From contig JAOTOL010001468.1 of NCBI GenBank assembly GCA_034440575.1, positions 640,501 to 704,500 on the forward strand: a stretch of 64,000 bases of DNA, read 5' to 3'. Source of the DNA: Imbricaverruca yamaguchii (taxonomy: Eukaryota; Arthropoda; Thecostraca; Neoverrucidae). Below the pieces are notes generated by a model. The model was not told the DNA's origin, made no database searches, and saw nothing but the letters and a program-made list of their open reading frames with translations. Both the position numbers and the translations under genes were made by a program. Numbering within the stretch: the stretch's first letter is position 1; the number at the start of each line of letters is the position of its first letter. This document shows, one piece after another, positions 11,560 through 24,887 of the stretch.

Positions 11560-11830
11560 TACACGTGGACTGTCATTCTGAAGTAGCCACTGGGTACGAA
11601 TCACGAATAACATGACGCCTGGACAACTGACCAACATATTGGTCAGTTGGAGAACGCCTGGATGACGGTCCGATCTTATAAGAACGGGCTGTCATCCAGA
11701 CGTTCTCCCTTTGTGTGCATCACGAATGACAGGACGCCTGAACAAATAACCAATAAGAGTGAACTGTCATGCCGAAGTTCTCCATTGGTGCGCATCACGT
11801 ATGACCGATGACGCCTGCACAACTGACTCT
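11560..11830. repeat. Diverged tandem repeat of roughly 100 bp with fold-back segments
   Basis: The order CTGTCAT, a TCACGAATAACA-like block, then GACGCCTG occurs three times (from about 11,569, 11,688 and 11,764). Within it CAACTGACCAA pairs with TTGGTCAGTTG around 11,626-11,651. GGAGAACGCCTGGATGAC pairs imperfectly with GTCATCCAGACGTTCTCC around 11,648-11,707. Confidence 0.65.
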
Positions 11831-14539
11831 GCGCTTGTGCTGCTAACCCGTGTCGTGAGCTGCAGACGTAAAATATAGCGAGCTCTGGAGATGGCGATCA
11901 TTAGCATCAGCAAGGTGCAGAACAATCGTGCTCACCTTGTCTATCGCAAATCGTTATTTAACGTAAGCTATGTCCATCAGTATCTGGATGAGACACTTTC
12001 TGAAATGGATGCTGAAACCCCGGACGCAAATTTGAGTCTTCGAAAGTGACTTAGAATATATGCGGGATTTCGCGATACTGTTTACTAAGTCTCGTTATAA
12101 CTATTAGCTTAATTTCTATGTTCACCGTTTCCATGGCTTTCTGCTCTCCTCTCCAAAGTGTTCTCCAAGGTAAATAAAATGCAGGACGCATTACCACTTT
12201 GTGTATTGTGTAGGAAACATATCGGTGCAGTTCTACTGGTGTGTGATGAAGTTCCCAGCGAAGTGCACTACGTTGAACGCGATGCATTACGTCCTAGTAT
12301 TGCTGGGGGAATTACAATCGCACGTTGTTGTTTTGACATCTATAGATTGGCGGAAACATAACACCAAAGATCGAAATCTCACAAGCAAATGTGTCACACG
12401 ATTTAAAAGATAAATAATAGTAATATGAATTAATACCGCTGCATGGAGTATATTACTGGAAAAGGAGAAAGATGCGCATAAAACATTTTGACAAGCTATG
12501 TCGCATGTATCGAATGCGAACGCAGCTGGGTTTGAGGTACAGCGGGCTTCGTGCCAGCACCAGGTGCAGGTGAATTATGTGTGACACTGCAAGACGTGCC
12601 GACGGCGACCTTGCCACCACAACCACCTGAGCTATGGTCCCACGTAACGTGGCGCCTGGATCAGGATGCAAGCTCTGGGTCACGGCCGGGTGACCTTTAG
12701 CCGGACAAAGGTCGGCAGCGTGAACCGCCGCCGCACCCTGGATGGTGTGTGAGCGCCCACACCGGTGACCTCTGGCATACCAGGGGGATCGGAAGATTTA
12801 TATTGCGGGTACGTGTTTCCGGTTGGAATGCCGCTTTTTCACGGGTCCGTATAGCGACAGGGCTTATGGGATGATCTGCGCTCTGAATTTTGGATCATCA
12901 GCTGATTAATTACCAGTGACACAATTCCTACTGGGGGTTGGTGAGGAGTAGGCATTCATAACTTCGATGTCTCTGGTTACTGGGATAGCGTTGAGATATG
13001 GCAGGATAAAAATGTTTTTTTGTGGGGCAATACCTTTGGTCACATGAGCACCTTTTTCGAAGGCGATTTAGTGCTCCTTCGGCGCCTTAAGCCACCATCG
13101 ATTTTTCCTGCTTCCCAAGGGAATAATCGCTTCCACTTATTTATTTGCGTGGAGTAGAGTCGTATTTACCCTGGTCGACATGATGCCATCTCCTGTAGCA
13201 TACTGTGGCGGCACTAACACCCTCTGGCTTCACCACTGCCCGTGTCAATAGATCAGAGGACCTTCAGCATGAATCCTTCGCCGGCAGTGTTGTGGCTGTT
13301 GTGCCTGCAGTACTCTGTGATGATGGTGCCAGGTCAGTGTAGTGATAAAGTGTGATAGTGTCACGCTCATAAAATAGCTTTACTTTCACCTTATCTGCGT
13401 CCAACACCCTCAGAAATGTCCTCGCTTCACAGGCAGCACGGTCAGAGAGAGTGACCAGTGAGCACCTGGCACCCAAACACGGCGCCACCTCTTGTTGGAC
13501 CCTTATTGATATTTCACTGCATTAGCATATTATATATTGGCCATACAATAAATGATATTTTTGCTGATACAAATATTTTTTTGCTGTTAGAATGGTTCAT
13601 CACCTACCAGAATATGATTGATATGTTGCGGATGCTTCTCTCTTCCTGTAATTCATCGTAAGGTATAACTCAAAAAGCATCTACTATCACAATTTGGAGA
13701 CATTTCTGCATTTCTGTTTAACTCTCGACCTCACAATGAGTTAGAACAATTCTGCAACACAACACTCAAGATCAGATGACTAACATTATCATCCCATCAC
13801 ACTCCCCGAACGCTAAAAGGTTTGCATTTTATCTGCATACCGTTCTAGCCACTTTCTTGCCCGGAAAGTTAAAGTAGGTCACGTAACCCTAGGCCACGAT
13901 GTCACGATTTAAAATACAATGTATACACAAATTCCAAAATAGCCAAAGATACAGTCGATTATCATGAGTTCCCCGATATATACTTTACACCGTTCGAATG
14001 GTTCATTATTGGGTTAAATACCTCAAAAGACATCATTGTTAGGTGACATCCAAAACATTCCCGAGGCTATAACCCCTTACTGTTGACCTGATCTTTCTTA
14101 GAATGGCACAGCTGGATTCGGGGCATCAGACAACGCCGGACAATTATTTTCAACAAAATATCAAACATTGAGTGTTATTTTGATCCTTTCACTTGTCGAT
14201 TTGTCGTGGAATGGGCCTTCTAACACCGCATTTATATTATTTCTTAGTATTTATTTGACAGCTCATATCCAACACAAGCCTGCAAGACTTGATCCCTCCC
14301 GTACGCGGAACACTTGGACGTACTTTCGCCATATCCATGCAAACAGCAGCGGGTCTCCCCTATGGAACCATCAATAGACTGAACAACGGTTTACTCCTTT
14401 GCAAAAAGTCGGTGGAGTTCCGAATGGACGACGCTTGGCCCTCCACGTGCGGCTGCAGCCCCACTCAGACACCTCTGCTACCCATTTCGTGGGGTGCCCA
14501 GTGCTACTGATAAGTGCACGCAACACTCTCTTTACGCAG
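11831..14539. other. Intergenic, no gene recognised
   Basis: I found no domain, repeat family or RNA gene in this 2.7 kb. Open frames are short and composition is close to balanced. Confidence 0.4.
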
Positions 14540-14785
14540 CGTGGGCCCTGCAACCGGCCAGCACGGGTCTGGTCGGCACCACATCTTTATTCTGATGAGC
14601 CCCGATGTAACCCCAGCCTGCATCGTGAGCCTACGACGAGTCAGCGCGGGATCCGGCCGGAACCATGTATTTTTTCCGATGAGCCCCAATGTAACCTAAG
14701 TCTGCATCGTGAGACCTGCAACTGGCCTGCGTGGGGTCTGGTCAGGACCATATATTTCTTCTGACAAGTCCCAATGCAACCCTCC
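14540..14785. repeat. Tandem repeat, about 84 bp unit, 3 copies
   Basis: GATGAGCCCCGATGTAACC at about 14,595 recurs with changes about 84 bp later (14,678) and again at about 14,760. The intervening CTGCATCGTGAG and GGTCTGGTC blocks keep the same order. Confidence 0.8.
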
Positions 14786-17700
14786 GCCACGGTCTCTCCA
14801 CCGTCTGCTGCACCTTACCATGTACTCTGAATGTTTCACCCGCAGCCGTTTCTGAATGTGTTCTCGTCTCTCCAGCCTCTTCTCTGATCTTGCTTCGGTA
14901 ATCAACCGCGTTAATGGCGACGGTCTCGGAGGCCCTGTCAGCGGACCGGATAACGATGAAACACCATCTTGTGTGCCATCTAGTGGGGCGCGCGGTCGAG
15001 TTGTGTGCGTTGGGCTTCTCTCCACGTGCATGGAGCTCGCCCGCGACGTCAGGCGGTGACCTCTTCAGTGTAGTGGTCCGGCCATGCGCCTCGCGCTCTT
15101 GGCCGGGGCCGGGGTCGGGGACGAAGCTAATCTCGTGAACACCCTGGCATGCAACAATGCTGAAGTGTCACGTGTCCATATCCCAGCGTAGACACCCGAA
15201 ACGCAGAACACAGAACACAGAAGCTGCATGACGCATTTGTATTGCAAGAAGTTGAGTGGCCAATGACTCCGGTTTCAATTTGAGGGCAAAGTGATCGGGC
15301 GAAATTATTTGATAACAAACACGGTACGTCATAAGAGTTCTATCTCATTCAAATTTGACCATTGGAAATTACTTGCACGCCCTGTAGAAACAAGAACATG
15401 GCATTAATTGTGGCAAGCTCACCCTGGTGGTGTTCCTTCAAAAGCCCACCACAAGAACGGTGTCACCAGTATTATCTACGCTGATGACGCATAACGATCT
15501 GCATATCCACCTGCTTGTCATTTCAATCACATTTGAAAATCGAGCCCACACTCATGTCTCCATGCAGGTACGCATGATAATCTCTTGCTTGTTTTTCCAA
15601 ATAGGTAATCATGCTAGATGTTATGATCAAGATTTGGCCTCAATGAAATTCTAAGCACAGCACATAAATAACAGAGTGTAGAATAATATGTGTCCGTCCA
15701 CCTATACAAGGAGTCGTTTATTGAGCAAAGCCAGATGGTCAGGTATGAATCATACGCGAAAGCTATTGTGGATGGATGTCAATTACAGGCTGCGTAGTCA
15801 AAACTGGTTTACTTCTGTGCTGACTGTCTCTTCACTGAAAATATGTGTCCCTCAGTATTACTATGCATAATTGCAACTTGAAAATAAATTGAATTTTGGG
15901 GAACATATGATGAAATTAGATCACATATTAGTGGTTTTAAAAGGTTACAAAAAATATGTTACCTAGGTAGTTAGCTGTATTGTATGGCCTATGCTTATAT
16001 CACGGTGTAGTTCTTGAACCAAATTGACGAGTAAAATTTATATAGCGTTAAAGGAAGCTGGTTTTATAGAACAATTAATGCAATTTAAAAGACGTTTGCA
16101 TACATTTAAGAGTACCCAACGAAACATAATTTAATTTTTCGCCATGCTAAATCATTTTACCACTGTTCCATCAATATATGTGACCAAAATTGCATCCCAA
16201 ATGACGTTACAGAATCATGAAAATTGGGTGAAACATGTTCACCCCGAGGTTTAAGGGCTTATCGACTGCGTCGGTCATGCAGCGAACCTGGTTTACCACA
16301 GTCACCCGTGAAAACCGGCCCTAATCCCAGTATGCCGCTATCGTTCTTCATGTATATACAGTCACCACTTCTCAGGCAGCAGGCCATCCTCTGCTATGCG
16401 ATCGCTCGCCGTTTGTCCCCGGCATTGGAAGGTTTATTTGTACAATAGCTAATGACTGTTTGCGAACGGTTTCACCTACACGTCACCTATTTAACAGATG
16501 AATGGATCACTGCCTCTTCAATTGCGACAGAACACGAACATGCCATCGTGGAAAGGTTACCGGCGTGATGTGCTTCCTTGGGCTCATTCTGTTCACGTCT
16601 ATCAAGAGTTGATGAGGAGAAGTATGCAAATGCCGAGAGAGAAGGAGTGATGGTTCGTGTTTTCTTTTTTCAGGACGAAGTCAATGGCGCCTGCCGTTTC
16701 CCTAGAGCATGCATTTATGGGTGCATGGGACCCATGGCTGAATGTGAACATGGGAGTGCTATCTGCAGCTGCAGCATCCACTCCATGGCAGAATACCCAA
16801 TGCTTCCAACAAAAATGTAGGTCACGCGATAGGAAACCGAACGACTCGTCCGCGGCTAGATCGGCTCGGGAGTTATTCACATTACCGAGTGGCCGAGTAC
16901 ATTTCCCACCCGCACTACGTGCGTGGGTCGTATGCACACGATAATTGGACTGGCATCTGCATCGGTACCTTTGGTCGTGTGGACCCGTCCACGTGGACGG
17001 GTCCACGTGGACACGTTGGCCTCGTGGCCGGTCGATCATCTGTGGCGAGCGGCCCGCCACCGGTCTGGAATACATGCTAACGCGTTGGTCACCGACCCCC
17101 GGAGCTCATTCGGCACCCGTTTCTAATGTGTCTGGCTGTCAAGTCGGACAAGCCTCACCGTAGAATGAATGGACCGCGACAGTCCCCGGGCTCATCCCTA
17201 ACATGTGTCCAATCAGGTCCAGGCTTGCCGAGTTTGATGCCATGTTTTTGCGCAGTCTTCTCCGGAAAATACTGAATGCGCCTGAACTGCCGACCGCCTT
17301 TGGACTGAATGGCGCGCCACTAGGGTTATGTCCCTCGGGGTACCGCCATTTCCGAGAGTGGACCCCATTCAGCGAAAACTATTTCGTCGTGTTGTCGTGC
17401 TGTACAACACTTGTTTGACACGCGCCGTACAGTGGATTGTTTTACGTCCACTCGCTGTTCTTCGTCAGAGCAAACTTGCACAACTAGCCACGCGGTACTG
17501 GCATATTCATATCGTAGCGCTTCACAGACACTTCCCAAACGCTGCAATGACGTTTTGCAACACGATCTTTCCGTGTGATTGCATTATGTATGTGACTTTG
17601 AAGCTCGCATGAGTACATCAGCTATGGGGCGCATGCCGGCTGGTGAATCGCACCAATAAACAATACACAATAAACAATGGACAATAGACACATGGCGTGA

Positions 17701-18009
17701 CATGTATCACTCACACCATCACCATCACCATCACCATGACCATCCAATACGCTGAAATGTAAATAGGGCATGCGACAAACACTGCTGGTGCTGGATAAGG
17801 ATGGACGTCGCGTTTGGAAGGCACGCTATGCACGAACGCTACAACAGCCTCATGCTGGAGCACATTTGGCTGTGTGGAGGAACTCCAGAACGACCTCACG
17901 CCCGAGCACATTTGGGGCGGCGAGGAGCTCCACAATGACCTCACGTTATAGCACATTTGGCGGCGGGCAGACACTAGGCGGCGATCTCACGGCAGACGGC
18001 GAGCCACAC
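14786..18009. other. Intergenic, no gene recognised
   Basis: No coding region supported. It contains one perfect 28 bp palindrome (listed separately) and a short ACCATC run at 17,715-17,740. Confidence 0.4.
16979..17006. repeat. Perfect 28 bp palindrome centred on CCACGTGG
   Basis: Arms GTGGACCCGTCC and GGACGGGTCCAC flank a central ACGT. The sequence continues with another CCACGTGGAC on the right, so the core occurs twice. Confidence 0.9.
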
Positions 18010-18405
18010 GGAAGAACCCTCACGCAACGCGCAACCGTCAACGTGCAACCGTCAACAAACAACCGTCAACATGCATGCGTCGACGTGCAACCATCACCGT
18101 GCAACCGTCAATGTGCATGCTGTCAATGCCAATGTGCATGTCAATGTGCGCGTCAATGCACAACCGCCAATGTGCAACCGCAATGTGCAACCGTCAATGC
18201 ACAGCCGCAATGTGCAACCGTCAATGTGCAACCGCAATGTGCAACCGTCAATGCACAGCCGCAATGTGCAACCGTCAATGTGCAACCGCAATGTGCAACC
18301 GTCAATGTGCAACCGCAATGTGCAACCGTCAATGCACAGCCGCAATGTGCAACCGGCAATGCACAACGGTCAATATGAAGCCGTCAATGTGCAACCGTCA
18401 CCGTG
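18010..18405. repeat. Minisatellite, 27 bp unit built from GTCAATG and GCAACCG blocks
   Basis: From about 18,150 the unit GTGCAACCGTCAATGCACAG plus CCGCAAT repeats at 27 bp. A less regular region of the same words precedes it. As 27 is a multiple of 3, long open frames arise in three frames on both strands; none is a gene. Confidence 0.9.
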
Positions 18406-19440
18406 CGAGCGGCGTCCATTGGACGCGACATCGGGAAGCCACATGCGCTCGCTCGGCGCCGTCGTTGGTGGCGGCGATATTCTCCGATTTGGCGACCAAG
18501 TGCAGCGCATTCGCCCGTGTCGCTTAACATGCCTTGTGTGCACTGTGTTCGAGTGCGATCAATAGCTGGCGAACCATTATCTGCTCATAGTGCGACCGAA
18601 AGCCATCGTCACCATCATTGAGGCGACGTCTATGGCTTCCCTTCATTGCATGGCGGCCTTGAATGAGGTTCGTCCACATTTGCCGACACAATCGTGTAAC
18701 ATATTGGAAGCAAAAGACATGCTGAACTCCCACTTACCTCGCTTGTACGTTCGAGCCTCGCAAACAAGCAAATGTATATTTTATTAATATTTTTACCGCG
18801 TCATTATGTCGGAACCTTGGATGATGTGGAGCCCGGTAGGTCGTTGCAAGATACATTATTGGGCTGTCATACAAGGCTGCTCAATATTGCATTTCCACAG
18901 ACTAGTGGTTCACACGCAATCCAAGAAAACTCCATGGAAAATATAGCGCCAGACAGGTGCAGGGTCAAAACAGCCACTAGTGTGTTTGTTTCATAGTTCA
19001 TAATACGTGACAAATTCGTGACTATTATGCATGCAATTAATTTATGTCAGCTGTTCATAATACGGACTGAAATGTAGCCATCAACACAACGTGCCTACAA
19101 CATAATTAACCTGGAAGTAATTAATGCACACAGGGGAACTTCGTTGGATTATTTCCATGCAACTCCATACCAGCACAAAGCGTACGGTTCCACTCACACG
19201 ATTCCTGGAATATAGGATGTGATTCAAAGACCATTAGGTTTGCGTATCGCCGGCAATCCCCTGCTTCTTCCTTGGCAGCAGCTTTGATGGCGTTTAGGTC
19301 CAGCCTCGACAACAGCGTGACTGTTGTCGCTCCGTACAGTCACTAAAATGCCATCCCAATGATTCGTCGCCAATTGTATCATCGGAGGTACTCCTGGCGG
19401 ATCCCGTCCTAGTCAACCCGTGGACCCAGGTCAACTCGGT
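18406..19440. other. Intergenic, nothing recognised
   Basis: No motif-bearing open frame or repeat was seen. Confidence 0.4.
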
Positions 19441-19740
19441 GCGGCCGACGGCGGCGGTAGCTCGGTGTTTCAGCCGAGTGGTACGGGGTTCGATTCCCCG
19501 CGATGTTCGTCCTTCTGTCAGGGTGAGAGGCAGGAGACGTCATACAGGCTCGGCCGGTGGATACCGGCGCACGATCCTCTCAACTGGGTGCTCATCAGTG
19601 CGGGTGTGTGCTTGATCATTCATTCTCCTGAGCATCGTGATCTCGGTCAGTCTCAGGGCTCCTGCAGCCTTCTTATGTATGGCTCCTGCACGAGTCCCCG
19701 AAGCCTCCCGACGGCTACAAGTGTCCGCCGATAACCTTAA
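19441..19740 (+). mobile_element. tRNA-derived SINE, family 2 (longer copy)
   Basis: The head has a tRNA-like A-box region (GGTAGCTCGGTGTTTCAGC) and a clear B box (GGGGTTCGATTCCCC) near 19,486-19,500. The segment after it (CTGTCAGGGTGAGAGGCAGG, then GACGTCATACAGGCTCGG) matches the SINE at 53.6 kb in the same order. The right boundary is uncertain and I saw no TSD. Confidence 0.6.
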
Positions 19741-20388
19741 CGGGCTGGCTCCGAGCGGTGGTCGCCTCCGCTTGTAGCTCTTCCCTCAGCTAGTGGAGGA
19801 TGATCGGCACAGCTGTCGTTGCAAGTTGTACAGTTGGTGCTGCTGCGAAGGTCATGCATACCGCCGGAGGCGCAACCAAGAATTGACCTGGGGCCCGTGC
19901 CCAATTAGCAACCAAACATACGCTAGATCAAACAAGACATTTTGCGGTTTCGCCACGTAAAACCAAAAGTTGTTGGCGTGCTTCGCGCCCGAAAAGCGTT
20001 ATCTGTTCCGTGACACTTTCTTTGGTCGCCCAGCCCATCGCCTTACGAAAATCCCGGTCGCGGCACCGGGTGCCACCGTCCGAGCTAAATAGCGTAAATA
20101 GAGAAAAGTTGGTGCTGCAGCTGGGATTCCTTCAGCACTACTTTGTCAATCCACGCGGCCTGTGCACCGGGCCACCGTCTTCGCACCCGCATGCAACTTC
20201 GCACCCGCATGCCAACTATGGTCATCCGAGCTGAACAGTTGTGCTCACTTCCCTGGCTGACGCGCCCGCGCTTACGCGCCGAACGCCAGTCGGCTGTAAA
20301 CGAGACGGGAGTGTTGGACTTGGACAGTATGGGCTCAGTTTGCACGTTGCTGCCTATATCGCCCCGGCGGCGTCAGCAAGGGAGGTTT
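19741..20388. other. Intergenic, nothing recognised
   Basis: No coding region or repeat recognised. CTTCGCACCCGCATGC is directly duplicated near 20,180-20,212. Confidence 0.35.
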
Positions 20389-20466
20389 TTTGTTGTTTAT
20401 TGTTTATTGGTTGGTTCACGACACACTTTATGCACATTCACGGCTAATGGCGCCGCCCACACCCAG
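20389..20466 (-). mobile_element. SINE family 1, 5'-truncated copy with 9 bp TSD
   Basis: Only the 3' body and AAAC-type tail of the SINE seen at 5.1 kb are present, read on the minus strand. The tRNA-like head is missing. GGGAGGTTT flanks the piece at 20,380-20,388 and 20,467-20,475. The truncation thus probably happened at integration, as in target-primed reverse transcription. Confidence 0.75.
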
Positions 20467-20534
20467 GGGAGGTTTGAAGCGAGTTGTCACGCTCATCGGT
20501 CTGGCATCGTAGCATCGTATGGTCGATATAGCTA

Positions 20535-20765
20535 ACGCGCCTTGGCGTCAGTTAACGTGACCTCGACCTTGGCCAACGTGATCTCGACCTCGGCCAACGT
20601 GATCTCCACCCTAGCCAATGTGACCTCGACCTCGGCTAACGTGATCTCGACATCGATCAACGCGACCTCGGCTAACATGTGACCTCAACATCGGCCGACA
20701 TGGCCTGGACCTCGACCAACGTGACCTCGACCTCAGCCAATGTGACATGGCCAGCGTGACTTCCA
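20535..20765. repeat. Diverged minisatellite, about 21 bp unit
   Basis: Units of the form GCCAACGTGATCTCGACCTCG repeat about ten times with many substitutions. Confidence 0.85.
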
Positions 20766-20770
20766 GATCT

Positions 20771-21237
20771 CGTCAATGTAGCTTCGATGCGACTTTCCGA
20801 AAATCCGGTTCGTGCCAACGCTTCCCCATCAAGCCTTGCAATGACCTCAGTGGGAGCAGGATCCCTGCCAAGATGACCCACGCCAAAGCGATCACATTTA
20901 TGCTGATGTCGGATCGACGAGTGGAATTGGGCGGTATCATGGATCAGAAGATGCTCTGGACGTCATCAGAGCCAGAGCTCCACGACGCAGGAAGCAGCTG
21001 TGTCGGCTGATTCTATTATCGGCAGGCCGGCGAGCAGGGCAGAGTGGGGTGAGGTGGTGGTGGTGGTGGTGGAAGGGGGTGCTTAGGGCCGGGCGGCGAG
21101 GTCACGACCATATCTGGACTTCCACTTCTCCATTTGTGTTTGAAATGGTTTGTCGTTGGCTTCGCAAAATCTTGGAATTATTTACATATATATATATATA
21201 TATATATATATAGATTGTCATTTGTATGCTTACCAAC

Positions 21238-21317
<80 letters not shown>

Positions 21318-22184
21318 GTCTAGTAAGCATCAACAAGGAAGTGCACAAATCTAGAAGACTAGATAATGTAAGGTATCACATATACGTGCACTGAAGGAAT
21401 TAATAATTTTCCTCCGAAGATTGACTGAGATGATATATTTGCATGAAGACATTATTTGAAATTAAATTAATATGGACCCCACAATTGCATCTGGCTCGAA
21501 TCAGCACAAACATTTGCAAATGGTGTTGCGACTGAACAATAAGAAAGATTAAGCCAAACCGATCAGCTGTCTGCCACTTAGCACTGGAGGTCATCCAATC
21601 AAATTGCTGCAGTCATCGGAAAACCGTGCGTTAGCCAATGAGCTCATTCTGGTAACCTCTAGCCAACCGTCCATCCTATACCTGATATAAATGTATAAAT
21701 CAGCAATGCATTTCCGTAAAGTATCGCAGGTTGTTCATACGATCGAAGCGAACGTTGTATGTACTTATACATTTGACGTGATTCTTCATACCATGCACGT
21801 GTGAAAATACTTGACGTTATGCCTGCGCATACATCTCGAATCTGAATTGCCCACGAATTGACGAACTGCCGACGTCGTAGAAATTAGATCATGATTATCA
21901 TTTAGGTACCTAGTCGGTAGTGTAGGTTGCGGGTACATACAAAAATGGGTGTTGATCTTAATACTGTGTGAGCCCCCACCCCCATTTGAACTGAATTCAC
22001 AATGCAGCTTGTCGAGGCTGCGACGTTGGCCGAACGCACCTCACAGCCATCAACGTAAACCACACCGAATTGTGCTTTGATTTGACAAGTGCACGTGTGC
22101 CTCAGCCATCAATGGAAACCGGACCGAATTGTACTTTTATTTAACACGCACACGTGCGCATAGATCTCTACCACGACCAGCCGG
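20771..22184. other. Intergenic with AT microsatellite
   Basis: No gene recognised. A (GGT)n stretch lies near 21,052-21,071. A roughly 75 bp segment containing the block CAGCCATCAA and ACCGAATTGT is duplicated at 22,045-22,150. Confidence 0.4.
21186..21316. repeat. (TA)n microsatellite in two blocks
   Basis: Uninterrupted TA runs occupy about 21,187-21,212 and 21,236-21,316. Confidence 0.95.
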
Positions 22185-22445
22185 TCGCGCCCCAGCTGTC
22201 CAGATATCACACCGGTGCTCGCCCCAGCTCCCCTAATGACACACTGGCGCGCGCCCCAGCTGCCCTAATGTCACACGGTGCTCGCCCCAGCTCCCCTAAT
22301 GACACACTGGCGCGCGCCCCAGCTGCCCTAATGTCACGCCGGTGCTCGCCCCAGCTGCCCTAATGACACACTGGCGCGCGCCCCAGCTGCCCTAATGTCA
22401 CGCCGGTGCTCGCCCCAGCTGCCCTAATGACACACCGGCGCCAAC
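22185..22445. repeat. Minisatellite with alternating 32 bp units
   Basis: Two versions of GCCCCAGCTGCCCTAATG alternate, one followed by ACACACTGGCGCGC and one by TCACGCCGGTGCTC. This gives a roughly 64 bp higher-order repeat. Confidence 0.9.
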
Positions 22446-22534
22446 CGCGGGCCAATTGGGTAGCGCCAGCGGCTTGCTGCATGACGAGCCAACCAGCGTT
22501 AGCGGAGTGCTCCCATCAAAACCGGTCTGTCAGG

Positions 22535-22765
22535 TAAACCACACATTGGCACACAATGCACCTGCCAATGCACAAGAAACTTGGCTTACAATACGTACAC
22601 AAATAACACCTTACATTACACACAAAATACACCTGACAATGCACAACAAACTGAACTTATAATACTTACACAAACCACACTTTACATAATGCACATATTG
22701 CACCCTTATCTTGCACAACAAACCTACCTGCGATGCTTACACAAACCACACCTTACATAGGACAC
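22535..22765. repeat. Diverged tandem repeat of about 80 bp, 3 copies
   Basis: The order ACACAATGCACCTG, CAATGCACAACAAAC, TACACAAACCACACCTTACAT recurs three times with changes. Confidence 0.7.
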
Positions 22766-23244
22766 AAAACAAATAACTTACCAAACCTGCACAATTCGCA
22801 CATCACATTGATTGAATAAGTGCATTTTTAACGATGGCGTAGGCCTTTTCTGCTTCTACGGTGCCCTCATTTACATTTTAACTATAGGTATCTGAAGGTA
22901 CCTATAGTTAGTTAGGTCATGTCATGCCTTATTCACAGTCCAATTGTTTTTTTTTTTTTCGAATTGAAAAGATATGCTGATTCATCAAAAAAATTCCGTT
23001 ATAGTGACATAAGTTTCGAGACTTTTTTCCTTTTTGATAGGGCTTTGCTTACTTCAGCTTGGATGAGATTGGTCGTTTGTCAACAACTGTCCTCCCCTCC
23101 CCCATAGACCAGCTGGATTTACAATTGTCCGCAATTAAGCCATGTATTGCTAAGTGCACCTAGATCTCAAAGCGATCATCGAGGTAACTGAAACCGGGAC
23201 AGTTAAATTGTGCAATTATTATCGCATCCACCGATAAATCCATG
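22766..23244. other. Intergenic with a small perfect hairpin
   Basis: TAACTATAGGTA at 22,879-22,890 pairs exactly with TACCTATAGTTA at 22,899-22,910 across an 8-base loop. No gene recognised. Confidence 0.5.
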
Positions 23245-23865
23245 AGCCGCACCAGTCTAGTCTGAGACAACCATACCGAGACAATCTGCAGTCGAGTCTG
23301 AGACAACCATACCGAGACAATCTGCAGTCTAGTCTGAGACAACCATACCGAGACAATCTGCGGTCGAGTCTGAGACAACCATACCGAGACAATCTGCAGT
23401 CGAGTCTGAGACAACCATACCGAGACAATCTGCAGTCTAGTCTGAGACAACCATGCGGAGACAATCTGCTTTTGAGTCTGAGACGGCCATATCCAAACAA
23501 TATGTGGTCGAGTTTGAACAGCGATACCGAGACAATATGCCTAGTCTGAGACAAAGAAAGTTTAAAAAAATAACCATGCCGAGACAATCTGCTGTCGAGT
23601 CTGAGACAACCATGCCAAGACAATCTGCTTTTGAGTCTGAGACGGCCATATCCAAACAATATGTGGTCGAGTTTGAACAGCCATACCGAGACAATCTGCG
23701 GTCGAGTCTGAGACAACCATGCGGAGACAATCTGCGGTCGAGTCTGAGACAACCATACCGAGACAATCTGCGGTCGAGTCTTAGAGAACCATGCCGAGAC
23801 AATCTGCTTTTGAGTCTGGGACAACCATATTGAGAAAATCTGCGGCCGAGTCTGGGACAACCATA
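23245..23865. repeat. Minisatellite, 36 bp unit, about 17 copies
   Basis: The unit contains GAGTCTGAGACAACCATACC followed by GAGACAATCTGCGGTC. Several units are shortened or carry GGCCATATCCAAAC variants. The 36 bp length gives 12-residue repeats in all frames, hence a 213-codon minus-strand frame that is not a gene. Confidence 0.95.
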
Positions 23866-24887
23866 CGAAAAAAATGCACTCAGCGCTTCCATTGATGGGG
23901 AATGCACCAAAAGGACAAACTAAGCAAAGATTATCGTTTTGCTTTTCCTACTTGGAAACAATAAAAGAGATGCGATGTTTCCGTTTTACACTACATTCAT
24001 TCTTATACTCTGAGAAGGCTGTTTGTGATGATAAACGCTGGTTTAGCAAAATCATTATTTCATCAGCTGTTCCAAAGTAAAGCAGAGTTGGTACCCCATC
24101 GCACCGAGCAGAGGAACGGTTTGGCATTTGAAGACCATAAAACCGAAGTATTGAAGTACCATTAATACCATCGTCATTCGCCATGGATATGATTCTGCAC
24201 AAATAAATCCATGGACTATCTGGAAGGTTTGAGAGCTCTACTACTTTTGCCGCTCGGCGGCTTCACAGCCCGACTAGACTCCAATAACTTATGGGGCTGG
24301 TCGCTGGAACTCAATAAGCAGCGAAACACATGAATCGCGCGTTGCAGGAAAATGATTCATGCGGAGCACTTCGTTGATGTGACGACAGTTTGAAACATGG
24401 GAATTGCTACAGGGATGGGAGGGACAACAGCGGTGAAATGGAACGACAATGCACTCATCAATAAACGTGCTACGGACCAACCATCCAATATTCCACAGCA
24501 TATTTAGCCTGCGGTAATAGCCTTCCTTCGAAAACACCCACACGCATTAGCAGTGGCCTTCTGCGGACGACCAATTCGGGCGTTTTTGAGCGCGCGGAGA
24601 AAACGCCGCCCACGGCGCCGGCCGGCGTGGCACGTGGTCGGTGGACGGGCGCCAGCCGGGGTCCGGCCGGTACTCACCGAGTGGCGGCCGCGTCCAGCTG
24701 TTCCCACGCGCGCCGGCTGCGTCGCCCGTCCGCCGCCAGCCGACGCCGCCCGGCCGTCGACGCACGTGACACGACATAGACGTCGGCGGCGCGACGTGGC
24801 ACACTTCGTCGGCATCGATCTCGGCGTCGGCGGCCGGCGCGCCGAAACGCCGCGGGACGGGCCGCGAGCGGACGGCCGCCGGGGCTG
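23866..24887. other. Intergenic; right part GC-rich
   Basis: No coding region recognised. From about 24,560 the sequence becomes strongly GC-rich and leads into the 24.9 kb array. Confidence 0.4.

Noticed and set aside
17328..17612. 94-codon plus-strand open frame
   Set aside because: No domain, no splice context and ordinary length for chance.
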